64,000 bases of DNA from positions 150,459,519-150,523,518 of the forward strand of contig NC_134366.1 in the NCBI RefSeq assembly GCF_035582795.1. The letters run 5' to 3'. The translations under genes were made by a program, and so were the position numbers. Source of the DNA: Mycteria americana. Lineage: Eukaryota > Chordata > Aves > Ciconiiformes > Ciconiidae. The notes beneath the pieces are model-generated. The model was not told the origin of the DNA. It saw only the letters and a program-made list of their open reading frames with translations, and ran no database searches. Positions 35,801-48,400 of the stretch are shown here, one piece after another; the first letter of the stretch is position 1, and every line of letters begins with the position of its first letter.

Positions 35801-38800
35801 TTGGTTGTCAGAGGAGCAAAGTTTACGTAAATGCTCGTTAAAGGAAAGAAACCCTTTAAGAGTCCAGTATGCTATAATTACATTTATTTTTTACACAAAA
35901 ATCATAAATGTATTTATAGAAAGGAGACGAGGTATTACATTAATCAAGTAAAATGTGTTTAGAAGTTCTGTTGAAGGTTAATATGTATCTCCTAGTGAGC
36001 CAGAGGAGAACACATTAAGCTTCGTCAACTGATCGTTGATTAGACTGACGTCAGTGAAAATGCAATTAGTCTTATATATTCCTGGACATATGGAACGGAT
36101 GTTGCAAAATAGCCAGGAATTCATTTCCTTGATTGCTTTCTTTTTCTCTGGTTTTACTGTGAGGCCCATGCTTTGACTGTAAAACTGCAAGTTTAAAGTA
36201 GCCAAGTCTTGAAAAGGTGCATGGGAGTTTCTGTGGCATTCTGCAGCTGGGCTGGAGGTTTCAAGGCTCAAATCTCCAAACAGCAGAATAGGAAGAGGAA
36301 AACCACGCTCGTTGCTGAAGGTGCGAGAGAGTGCTCCTGGTCGATCTGAGGTATTGCATCTGCCAGCAAGGCATCACCGAAGAAATAACCTGGACTTGAG
36401 CCTAGTGCACTCTTCCCGGACCTCCTGTGGGTCTGCTCTCTTTCAGATGTCTGCAGTCAGCTCTGACTACCGTCATCCTAGTCCTCTGCCTTAGAAGAGC
36501 TTTTTAAAGTGCTGTGGCTGTTTTTCATTTCATTCCTAGCTTGTGCTGAGCAAGGTCTTGTTCTGTCAGGAGATGTATTAAGCTACTTAAAACAGACAGG
36601 ACAAATGCTTTTGGCAGAAACACAGGTTTGTGGGAGATTTTCACTTTGCGGAGGTGCATTTTCCCGCAGTGAAACAGCTGTGCCCAGACAGATCGGATAC
36701 GTGTGATCATGTTGTTTACTATTTCAGTAATTATCTGTACTGTACCATCCTTTGTGGTGTGCCCGCTTCTTCCTTGCGTAACTAAATCACTGCCTTGGGT
36801 CGCAGAGTGGAGCAAGGATGCAGTTTACTACTGACAGCCCTGATCCCTTGCATGCTTACTGTGGGTATTGCCTGTGGTGACTACATAAGAATAATTGATC
36901 AAAGGTTTCATGTGGTTTGGTGTTTTTTTTTTTTTTAATTAAGTGGGCATATGTGGCTCGCTGTCAAAAGTCGGGGCACACTCGTCTCACCAGTGCAGTA
37001 ACACATGTCCAAAGAGGCTAGAGGTGAGTCTGAGCCCAGACAGTGTCGTGGGCTGGTGTGGGTAAGACACACTAGCTGCTGGCCGTGGCCAGCTGCCTTG
37101 GGCACTCCAGCCCAGGTACTCAGCTGTTCAGTTACGGCTGCGTTGACTGGCCCATCCTCTGTCACGAGTCCACACTGAGGTTCAAACCCATAGGAGCTGC
37201 CACAACTCGCATCAACAGCGACACTTTCACAGGGCTGCCCTCAAACTTTCACAGTCACCTGCAAGACTCAGAAAGAAATTTCTGGAAGTCAAGGACAAAT
37301 CCCAACTGAGCAGTTGAACAACTCTTTTTCTAATAAGGTTTTAATGCATACCAATTCTTTGCTAGCTCTCCACATAATACTGAACCGAGATGCGCTTTAG
37401 TAGAAATCGTGAGTCGGTGTGGCAAAGTTATAACTTGAACATGGGTATATGATTATATTTCCCCAAGGCTGGGCAGAAGACCTTGGCAATCATTTCCAGG
37501 ATCTTCCTCAGAAACAGGTTCAACGTTCTTTAAATACAATGTAAAAGTAACAAAGAATTCACTGACAAATTTGCATACAAATATCCTGTTTCCTTAAACC
37601 ATGACAGGACTAAGATTAAGTATATAACAAATTAAATTCTATCTCTAAGGAAGCAGAAGCCTCCAGTGTGCATCCTGCACAGTTTGTCCATCTAATTTTT
37701 CTTTCATAAATTTAGTCATTACCATATTTCATTAGTAACAGACCTCTTGCGGTTTGGGTTTTAGGACTGTTAAAAGGCTGGCAGTAGGCAGTAGTTGAGT
37801 CATTTGTATAGAAGAGTGCTGATAAATTATGCTGGACTTCCTATATCAATTTAATCAGCGTAGCCTTTAAAGTTCAATGCTTAGTGTCATTATAATAATA
37901 AAAGTTGAGTTTATATATAAAGTCTGATTAAAATATTTTATGCAGCTTTCTATTATATGCTCTCTATAATATGCACTCTGTAATAGGCTAGTCTGAGCCT
38001 GCCTGGATCATTCTTTGACTTCTCATGAGTAATTTGGAAAAATAAGCAACAAGAATTGCAGACTCTACCCTGTCTTCTACAGATTAAAGAACATAAAAAC
38101 TTAATTGCCACTCCTGATCTGACTAATGCTCTCCCTATTCCAGTGCAGTATTTCAGGTAGCAGCTAGAAACATATGCTTTGAGAAATCACAGAGGGAAGT
38201 AAGAAAGAACGACTTGTGCAGGGAAGACATTTTCTTTTATTCTACTGTTATTTTAAGGTGGGCAATAACCTGAAGCACGAAGGCTTATATTTTGTTTTTA
38301 AGATGCTTTGTGATACAACTAAGCACTTGCATTTCCTGAATAAACAGCTCATCCTTTTCTGTATTCCTCCAGCCTTTTGATTTCAGTAATAATGTCTGAT
38401 AATTACTTTCACTGGTGAAAGGGGTGAAGGATTTTCTTTGACCCAACTCTACATGGCCATCTTTCTGTTTCCCTTTAGACTCTTATGTTTCATTGGGTGA
38501 AAAGATAGCTAAGTGTGCCTGGGTTTTCTTCCTTGGACCATTCACTATTTTGTGTATCACTAACACATCTGCAGCTTGTCTCCCAGCATTGGAGAGTTGA
38601 AACACTTCCATTAGCATGAGGCAGAAGGCTTACACAGCAGAAAAGGGAGAATTATCTACTCTGACAACCAGGATTCTCCTGCTTCTCCTTTCCTAGGAGT
38701 TCAAGCCACTGACTGAAGTGTGCTCAGGTGTAGCTCCTGTGTGCTATGAGCCCTGAGGGGGAAGATGACTGACTGGTTGCCATGAGTTCTGTAAAAAAAC

Positions 38801-41800
38801 TTGGGCACACAGGGAGGACACCTCGTTCCTTCTCTTGTTTTCCTGCTCTCCACAGCAGTCAGACAGCTGTAAAACCTTTATTGCCAAAATTGCCTCCTTG
38901 CTTCCTCTTTAATCAGAATTCAGAAAAAAATATATACTTTGCCTAACAGGGACAGAGAGAGGAGATAGAAAAATCTGCCCATATGGGGCAATAGATCATA
39001 AACTTTAAGTCATCATCAATGCTAACAAAAGAAGTTTGGGAAAGGCGCCCGAGATAGCACAAATCTACCCTTAACTATTGAGTTAAACTTGACTTTTTTT
39101 TCCCTTTTGTAGGGCTCTTTTGTCCTCTTGATGAACAAAAGTGTTCTTGGTTTTATTAATGTCTTCTATGCTAGAAGAAAAAAGCAAGGAAAATGCAAAG
39201 AACGTGCCAAGTGGGAAGGCAGTGGTAGATGGGGAGAATTAAAGATGTTGAGTTAGCTTAACGAAACATTTCCATACATTCTTACTTTTTCTAACAGTAA
39301 TACTGACTTCAAATATCCAAGTATTCTAAAATATTTACAGACTTCTGTTGTTAGCTTAGTTTCAAGGAGCAAAATAGTTTAAGATCGGGGGTTTGTTTCT
39401 ATAGAGAACGAACACTTAGAGCCATAAACTTACTTTGAGTTTTTTGAAGGCCGATGGAGGGTATGGGGTTTTGCTTGAGACTTTCTTTGGTTTTATTAAA
39501 AACATTTAGGATTTCTTACTAGTAAAATTAATGTCATTGGCGATTTGCTTCAATAGTATCGCTGCAGAGCGCAACAAACTAAGCCCTGCCAGTTTTGTGG
39601 GTTTTTAAAAATATGCTAGAATTGTGTGCACAAGTTCAAAACCTGACCAAGGTTTAGGAGCCTTGGTCAGCAACACCCTGAGGTGGCTCATCATTCAAAG
39701 TCTCAGAGAAATCTGCTGTTATTTGCTGCTCAACCAGTTTTGGTTCGGAAACGTCATCTCCTTTTTCATCTGGCAGCTCATAGAGTAAAAACTACAGTGA
39801 TGTTTTTGGTAACTACCTGCCTATATCAATCCCAGTATTATAATTCACTAATACAGATTACAGAAAGTTGGGTGGTTAACGCAGAATGACTGTGTTTTCA
39901 TTAAATCTGTTTTTTCATTATTTTCTATACCATAAAACCAAAGTTTATCTTTGCAGTTTTCTGTTTTTCTCCCCTTATCTAAAAGTATGGGATTTTTATA
40001 CCTAAATATTACTGGGATGTTCACTGTCATTAAACCAGCTCTCTGGAACTGTAAAGGGCCCCTGACAAGGAGTACAGGCGGTGAGTTAGTGCTCCACCAA
40101 TGCAGAGATTTAAGGAGTGTGCTTAAGTGGATCTCTCTTGAGTTCAGTGAGGCTGAAAACAGACCCAGAATTAACAGTGTACGTACATCTTTTACTGCAT
40201 AGACAGCATCCAGACCGTTACACACATGGATTCAGTTATAAATTGAACCCTCGATATAAATAAAGCTAGGGGGTTTTCTTTTTCCTGTAAATATAAGGAA
40301 CTCTCTTCACTGCATTAGGAAGTCTTGGGAGAACCGTAGTAGAGTATTTGTAGAGGGGACCTTGTGGACTTCAATAGAAACATTGGTGTATTTTTAACGC
40401 AGTGTATTCTAAACTCCTTTATCAGAACAATCTTATTTCAACTCTTGACTGTAAGCTGGAAGAAGGCAGGGACAAATTAAGCCATTGTAAGTCCTGACAA
40501 TTCTTTTAGTATTTATGGACATCTATGTAAGTCACTGGCTTGAGCATTTCTCTGCCTGCTTGAGTTAGGGATCAGCAAAAAGATCTGTGTTAATGGCATG
40601 CTCTTAGGAGCTACTGGAACTAATTTTATTTTAGGTAAGCTGGGATAGATATGATGCAGCCACACTTCTGTGAAGGGTCTGAAATTGTAGTGGTACTCAT
40701 TTTCTCATCACCTGTTGATACAGTGGTTCCTGACACCTTCCCTCCCCTGCATTTTATCTCCATGGGCCACCACAGTTCACTGCTGATCTCTGGAACAAAT
40801 GATGTGGGAAAGAAGACAACTCACTCATTGGTGGCAGAGGTCTGAAATTTTAGTGCATTATATGGTTTCTAAACGCTGGATGCTGTCTGTGGAAGACATG
40901 AGGTTGCTTCCTTGCATCCTAAACGCTGCATGTTGCCTCTAGCAGAGCTGCCTCACATCGTACGTAAGCTGCTGGTTCTTTATCGCAGTACAGATGGAAG
41001 CAGTAGCAGTGGCTGGCGGTGCCAGTCCTACTCTCAGCACATGCTGCCTTTCTCCCTCATGCCTGTGTGCACCTTCTCTCACACAGTTGTTGCTGTTTAA
41101 AATACCTTCTACTCAAATCTGAAACTGTGTTTTGTAAGCCCAGAGCAGGAAATCCAAGTAATGCTCCAATATTTGGACTAGCTATCCCCTCCGTAATATG
41201 TCCTGTTTTCCCCTTTTCATTACATATTCTGGGGTCTCTACAAAGCAGAGTTATTTTCCTCCTCTATGTTGACAAGAAGGTGGATGTATTCCACCTGGTT
41301 GCCAGAGAAGCAAGGTTTGGGGATTTTTAAAATTATTATTTTATTTCTGTATCAGAATAAGAGGGCAGTTGGGTATTTCTACGACTTTCTGTGGGATCAT
41401 TGTCCAATCTCTTGTTAGGGCACTCTGGGCACCATCCTGGAGGTGCTGAGCCCGGGTGCAGAACTGGGGGCTGGTAATGGCATCCATCAACAGCCCCCAA
41501 CATGGCAGGTGATGAACCAGGGCCAGGGGCCATCGAGGGAGCCCAGCCAGGGGCAAAAGAGGGCAAGACCAGGGACACAACTGGAGACAAGCTACAACAT
41601 GCATTCAAGGTGTCCATCCAGAAAGCATGGCTGGAGACCGACACTCCTGTGGTGCCACTGGGGCAGGGACTGCTGACCCCAGGCTGAGCTGAAGTGGAGT
41701 CCTGGGCTATGGGCAGGGGTGTGGGGAGGCCCAAGGTGGGGCTGGGCAGGGCCAGTAAGGCCTGTCAGTGCCCCCGGGGCTCCGCTCCTGTAACTCTGGG

Positions 41801-43219
41801 TGGCACTGTAGCCGTAACCAGCGCCAAGACCCAGTGGTCACAGTTCTGACTTGATAGTGCAAACTCTTGTATTTTATTCTTACTGCTGAACACCACCCTG
41901 CTGCACGTTCACGAACATGTTTCTGTTTCTCCATCCATAAAAGGAGGACGACATGTCTCACTGGAAAGGTATAGGGCTTAGTTGCTTACTGAAACTTTGC
42001 ATACCGAAAATGCTTTCTAAGTATTGTTAATTAGTAATTACATTATTTGTTGCTGAAGGAATGTAAAACATCTTGAAGGAAATCTTGTTGATTGAAGTAG
42101 AGAGCAGAAAAATCTCCTTCGCTTTTCCTAGAACAGAGGTTTCAACTCTCATACCAACTGCATATATCAACAGGAAATCACTGTGCTCATGTCCTTGATT
42201 ATGTATCCTTGGAAGATGCTACATCAGTAAGTTTTTAGGCACATTAAACGTATGCATTAAACCATTTTTCAAAATTCAGTAGTTGCATCACTTTCAAAAC
42301 AAAAGAAAAACCCTAACAAATACAATACACCCAACTGTGCACGCATTTCTTCTCGGAGAAAGAGGGTGAACAAATAAACACATGGTGTATTTCACTTGCA
42401 CTGCTGACAGCACGGTTGGAAGGTGCTCAGAGATCGTTATAAGGATCTCAAGAGAACAACCTGATAGAACAGAAAAGTGATGCACTAAAGAGCATTAGAG
42501 AGATTCCTACTTACCACAGCAGACTTAGATCAGGCAAACACAATCTGTGTCTTATACAGAGACTTAAAGGCAATGCTGACAAACACGTAATCAGAATCTG
42601 GACATATCCATATGGAGAAAGTAGAATGCTAGGTCAGTATTTTATGAATCTTCCTGACTATATCTGTACAAAAGATTAAACTTGCATGCCTTTAAAATAG
42701 CAACACCATATACATTTATAGTTTCTGATTACTTGGTTATTTTAAGTACTCTTCTTAAGTAACGTATTTATTACTGGCATATGTCCTCTAGCTTTCCACA
42801 AAAGAGTATAAAGCAAGAACTAGATTGCAATATAAAGTTATACATAATGTTAAAAATTAGTAGGATTTGTAGAATATAACTTTGAATCTTGACGCTCATC
42901 TGATCTGTCTTCAAAGCCAAGCCAAGACTTCCTATGGCTACAGCATTCCCAACACAAAGCTATTTAACTGTTCTATGAAAAAATGCGGTAATGAAAATCT
43001 CTAACCCCCTCCAGACAATCTCTTCTGCTCTCTGATTGTTCTTATTGTTCAGCAAGCTGCCTAACCTAAATTTCCTTTTGCTGTGATTTAAATCTGTTAC
43101 TTTCCTCATCTCGTGGTGAATTTTGAGGAAAGTCTATTGCCTCCTTCTTTTCCTCACCTTTCTGTGTCTAAGAGACTGAGAGCATCTCCCTCCGCCTTCT
43201 CCTCACTAAACAATCCATT

Positions 43220-44060
43220 TTTTTTCCCTGTCAGTCACATTTTCTAGATGTCTGATCACTCTCTGTTCTGTTGCAGGATCCACCCCAGGGTTTTTCTTGG
43301 TACATTTTAGAAGGACTTTGAACTGGGCCCTTTCTGCAGAAGCCCTGTGGAGGGCGAGTGGGAGGATGACTTGTGTGTCTAACACCCAGGTTTCTGCAGT
43401 ACTGCCCACCACCATGCAGCCGCAAAGATGAGCTCATGGATGGCACTGAGTCACGTTCAGTTTATTCACTGTCACACCCAGACTCCTTTCTGAGGAACCG
43501 TTACCTACTCAGGTATTGCTCCTCTTGCTCTTCTGCAGTTTGTCACAAATGTGATGCTCTGCTCTTGTTGGTATTGTATTGTGCTCTATTGTCTGAATTC
43601 TGCCATAGCTGGTCAAAATCTCTTAAGCTTATCTCCTAAAGTGCTTACAGCTTGGCACTGTCTGCAAATTAAAAAAAGATACAAGTCACAAGTGACTTGA
43701 AATACCAAATATTTCAACAATACTGGAGAACCTTAATCAATATAACTTCTGCACTGGCTGCGAGTCCTTGACAACTATTATTTCATTACAACTATTCAGC
43801 TGGTTGTATACTTGCCTTCCTGCACTTTCAATCAAACCAGGTTTTTCTAGCTCATTTATGAGAACCTCATAATGTCAAAAGGCTTGCTAAGATGCAAAGA
43901 GATGATATCTACTGCTTTTTCCCTGTCCACAAGGCCTCTTAGCTTGTCAGAGAAGGAAAATGAGATGAATTCATTATGGTTTGTCCTTGACAAGCCCGTG
44001 GCGATTGTTGGTTATGACCATACAAATTTGAAGTGCTACTGGGGAGAATGCTTGATTATC
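43220..44060 (-). mobile_element. Ancient CR1/L3-like LINE remnant, antisense to LAPTM4B
   Basis: On the minus strand, 43871-43966 reads without stop as a LINE reverse-transcriptase segment, with the parts SDKLRGLVDREKAVD and LSKPFDI matching the family pattern of a G-L-V-D-x-G/E-x-A-V-D block followed by a D-F-S-K-A-F-D block. Just upstream on that strand, 43980-44000 reads HGLVKDK, matching the family's QHGF-V/T-K-x-K motif, with a short frame break between the two. The region continues as degenerate sequence toward 43.2 kb. Stops and frame breaks are frequent, so this is an old dead copy. The outer limits are approximate. Confidence 0.65.
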
Positions 44061-45336
44061 TATTCTTGGGTTTATTTTATTCTCAAGTCTCACAATCTAG
44101 CCAGAAATTCTTTATATGCCTTTCTGCTTTGTAAAGGTATAAACTGTGCTTGCTCTTTCTCTGTCTTGTGAAGTTGATCTATTCTCAACAATTTTTCAAA
44201 GGTCATTGCTAACAGATCTAGTATCAGCTAAACTTGATGGAATTTGCCTATCAAAAAGTATTTATCTTACCCAAGAAATTCTCTAGCCTGCTCAGGTCTT
44301 ATTACAGCCCGTGTTTCTACACCTTTTTGTTGCTGTTAGTAACCTGTGATCAGATTAGGATGACTTTGAAGTGAGAACCAAAGCAATAAAAATCCATCTT
44401 TCCCAGCTGATAATAGAGTGCTATTATCAGCTTTCTTCTCTCCATTTTCCTGTTCATCAGTTATCTTCCTAGTTCTGTAGAATAATCTTTTAGCCAGGCT
44501 GCGTTATTTCGTGCTGAGCAATCTTCTTTTCTGCAATTAGCCCTCTTCACTTCAAAGTGATATGAGCATTGTGTTCAGATTTGTTTTAAAATATAGCTCT
44601 TGGCTACCTCTGTGTTCCTCTTATAGCTGATACTTGACAATCCGCTTCTACTGAATCACTTGGTACTATATTCTTGCATTTAAATCACTTATTGCATTTC
44701 ATAGCCAAGGCCTCAGTGTATATGAATGTCTCTCTGTGCCATATGACACGGGAACGTGTGCATCAGACACTGGGCTCACGTTGCCACCTACTCCTGTCCC
44801 CCCAAAGCCTCCTGATTTAGCAGGTCATGTCAATCAGCTCATCACTCACGGCCTCTTAAAATTCAGCCTCTTTCAGCAAATCAGCTCCTCTTTGATCATC
44901 TAGCAATTTCACAGGACCTGTCCCCAGTTCCAGCTCTGCCATGCTAATAATCCTTGACTACAGCGCTCATTTGTAATAATCTCAAAATGGTTGTTTTTAA
45001 TTGATTTTAGTTTTTGCAACAGAACAAACTGAAATGGATGTGCTAATATGTTTTATAATCTGAAAGAGCAGTGGTAACTTGTCTGATGGTGTGGGAGAGA
45101 GTCAGAACGTAAAGGGGTAATCCACGTTTTGTTTCATTTTCCTGCCACCATGTGGGGAAGAAATAGGTCCTGTTTACACAAACCCAGAGAAACTAATTGC
45201 AGTGTTAGTTAAATACTACAGTTTTACAGTCGGAAAACTCCATAGCTGGCATGGAGTGTGGCAGGTGTATCCTACGCAGAGCTTTTCCACTGATTACTTT
45301 CACAGTCTGACCCTTTTCCCTTTTTTCCCTCTATAG

Positions 45337-45448
45337 ATTATCAATTCGGTGGTATTGCTGATTCTGCTGAGCGCCCTGACCGATCCTGACCAGTACCACC
45401 TAACCAGCGCTGAATTAGGGGGTGAATTTGAATTTATGGATGATGCCA
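45337..45448 (+). CDS. LAPTM4B: LAPTM4B coding exon 2
   Basis: This exon encodes 37 residues (33-69 of the protein) from IINSVVLLILLSAL through ELGGEFEFMDDA, plus the first base of a split Asn codon. It completes transmembrane helix 1 and enters the first luminal loop, whose DPDQYHLTSAELGGEFEF sequence is close to mammalian LAPTM4B. It lies between a T/C-rich CTATAG acceptor and the donor GCCA|GTAAGT. Loop residues differ more from human than the helices do, which is usual for this family. Confidence 0.96.
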
Positions 45449-48400
45449 GTAAGTACAAACTGCCTAAATACTAGCACTCATTGCTCCAGCATTTACGTAA
45501 CTGTCCTATCATTTCAGTAATTACTGTCCTTTAATTATTTTTTCACCCTGTTATCTTACAGATGCATTTTTATTGTGAAAGGTGTATTCATGGCACAGTT
45601 CAAATTGGTTACCTAGTAGTAACCTTATCTGTTACCTATTAGTAATCCATCTGCTCTGCTGTGTCCTGGCTTGGCAGGGGTACAGCCAACCATTGACATG
45701 GAGCTGTTATCCCTGAGCACGATGCTGAAAGCCCCAGGGGGATTTTGCAAGACACAGGGAGATACGGAATCTCTGCATCTCCCAGCACCATGTCCAGTAG
45801 TGCCTGCACATGCCCATACTGCTATTTACGTAACTGGCTGAATGTGTTCATTCATGTTGTACATATTTACACACCCCCCAGGTGCACATGGCATGACTTG
45901 CACAAACCTGTTGTGATAGATGCAAGTATAAATACTAACGGTATAGTCATGGGCGTATTAGTGATAACACAGGGCTGCTTCCTTCTCTCACCAAAGGACA
46001 TCACAGACAATCTTCAATACAGTTTCAGGGAAGGATGAGCCAGGCTATTTATATCTCCTGCAAAAACCTCCTGTCCTTTGCAAATGCTTCTTTCTTCCAT
46101 GACTGTTTCAAATTATTTGGTGATGTTTTGTTTGTTGATTTGCTTTAACCTTTTAATTCATATCTAGAAAAGTTTTCCCTTAATGCGATTTTGATAAAAA
46201 TGTCTGTGTGTTTTCATTTCTGCTCACAAGGTTGTTAGGTTCAACATTTCTCACAGTAATCTGAAACAAGGTCTCCTACTAGCTACACTGGTGTCTTGCT
46301 GCTCAGAATCGCACCCATCCACAGCAAAAGGCTCAAAGTTCTTTCCTCATTCTGACTGAAGTCAGTAAAAATATCAGTAGGAAAAGGAGTAGCTCCACAC
46401 GTGAGAAAAATAATTGCACCCATGGTGTGTCAGAGCTGCTGGGTATCAGTTAAGGGATGCTTATTTCCACAAGTTCTTTAGTGCAGATACGCCTTGAGGG
46501 CCTACATTTAATTAATAATAAGGGACAATTGCTACTTTATTGTGTCTTCATTGAAAGGCCACCTACAACTTCCAACTAAAAATCTTTTTATATAACTGGA
46601 TTTAAGAAAGTAAGGCCCATAGTAGATACAGATGGGCTCCTAGCTGCTTCTGACATATTAAAACTGACTGCCTTGTCCTAATTCTCAGAGATTAACCTTG
46701 GTAATGACTGTCTGTCAGTGTGGTTTTATATAGCCGACATCAGAGTCCTGCCAGTGCCCAAGGCTTTAAAATAGTAATTCTGTTTTGTAATGCAATAGCT
46801 GTCAGATCAAGTACATTGGGGATTTCCATCTACACTTGAAAATTGTATTTTCTATATTTTTTTATCAAGGCTTCTGAAGTGAACCCTGCAAGACTGTAAA
46901 AGGATGGCTTGTGGGCCAAGCGACCTCATTTCCATTCGGTAAAGGGAACATTTCACAGGCAGTTAAATTACAAATGAACATCTGAATTAATGTCTCCTTT
47001 TATTCTTTGACTCCCTCTGGTTTAATACCTTACTGAGTAAAGGCAGCTGAATCAAGCTACTGGCTTTTATAGTTACTGGAAATAGCTGACAGGAGATAAT
47101 TTTTTTTTCTTTTTTTCTTTAAGTGTGACTGTATTTGTTCAAATCTGAGGAAATGTTTTCTTATGAGATAAAACATCAGACAAACTTCCACATGCTCTTC
47201 TCTTGTCCTACTTCTATTTGTCTTTTTTGAAGAAATGTTTCCCAGGTTAGCTACATGTGTTGAAATTCTTACATGTGAAACCATGAATACCAAATACAGG
47301 AGGATACATCAATTTTTATGCTAATGAGTGTCCCAAAGCGGTTATCTAGATGTACTTGTGTTGACAAATAATAATGATGAAAATACTAGTAGCCGTTATT
47401 CTCATTACTACTTTTTGATGTTCCTATCAATAGCAAACCAAAAGAGAATGCAGACACAGATTTTGCATGTAAAAATTTTCCCTTTCCCTCCCTCCTCAAA
47501 TAGGCTCTGTCATAAAACATCTGAAAATACCAACTGGAAATAAACTTACCAGCCAAGTCATAGTAGTGGGATCATGGCTAACCTGAAGTTAATGACCAAT
47601 TTCCCTTGACTTCCAAGAACCAGGATTCCCCCAATATTTATATTCATATTTATTTCTGGCTGTGCTCAGGCCTGGTTTATGGAGAATTTTCAATTTTCTG
47701 TTCCAGCAGTGGGAAAAGTTCCTTCCACGTGTAGAGCCAGAACCAGTCTGGGGCAAAATGCTTGAAAATGCCAGTGCAGCATCAGTTCTTCTGCGAATGG
47801 CTGCTCAGCCTTGATTTCAAGATTTAGCATGGTTCCCAGGGCATTACCAGAGGCTCCAAAATGCCTGTTCAATTAAGCAGAGGAAGGATTTACCTGAGCA
47901 CTTAGAAAAAGCTGTAGGTTTTAGCTTTTCCCTTCTAGTCTAGAAAAGGAAACAAGGGGGGAAATAATCTGCCAAGACTTGCCATGCGGCAGATGGATGT
48001 ACTGGAAGACACCAGTGTGTGTGGTTTGGCTGGCTCTCTGAGACGTACATCTGGGAGCCGGGGAAAACACTGGGCTTCCTCCTGTGCTGGATATTCAACT
48101 GAGCCCATTTAGTCTCATCTTTCTTTTTATTATTTCCTTAGGGCCTGAGGGAGTTTATGAACTAGAAGCTGGACTAGGAAAAATTAGAAACGTGTGAGCT
48201 GCCCAATGTAATACTGCTGCTGTTAAAAGACTAATAATGTCTGGGCAGGAGATGGAAAAGCCCTATAAATCATTTTGACTTCGCAGAGGGTTTCACCTGA
48301 GCCTCCTGCTCAGCTACTCCAGATACACAGACCATGATCCTGACATGTCAACAGCCCAAACAAGCAGTGAGCGTTGCTTGGTTTTATTTACTGCCTTCAG

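Larger units (their letters stand above)
28781..45336 (+). other. LAPTM4B: LAPTM4B intron 1
   Basis: A 16.6-kb intron with GTAAGC donor and CTATAG acceptor. It contains a GC-rich patch with a 9-bp minisatellite (32.73-33.09 kb), an AT-rich (ATA)n-like stretch near 31.76-31.82 kb, another AT-rich stretch near 37.9 kb, and a decayed antisense LINE at about 43.2-44.1 kb. The other open frames, up to 132 codons (minus, 41336-41734), show no recognisable protein. The rest is unique-looking DNA with nothing I can assign. Confidence 0.85.

Noticed and set aside
37900-37990. AT-rich stretch as a possible replication or matrix-attachment element
   Set aside because: Short and unremarkable compared with other AT-rich intron sequence; nothing in it is specific.
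41336-41734. 132-codon minus-strand open frame in LAPTM4B intron 1
   Set aside because: A GC-rich stretch with overlapping frames on both strands. The translation is Pro/Ser-rich without a recognisable motif, and no splice context was found.
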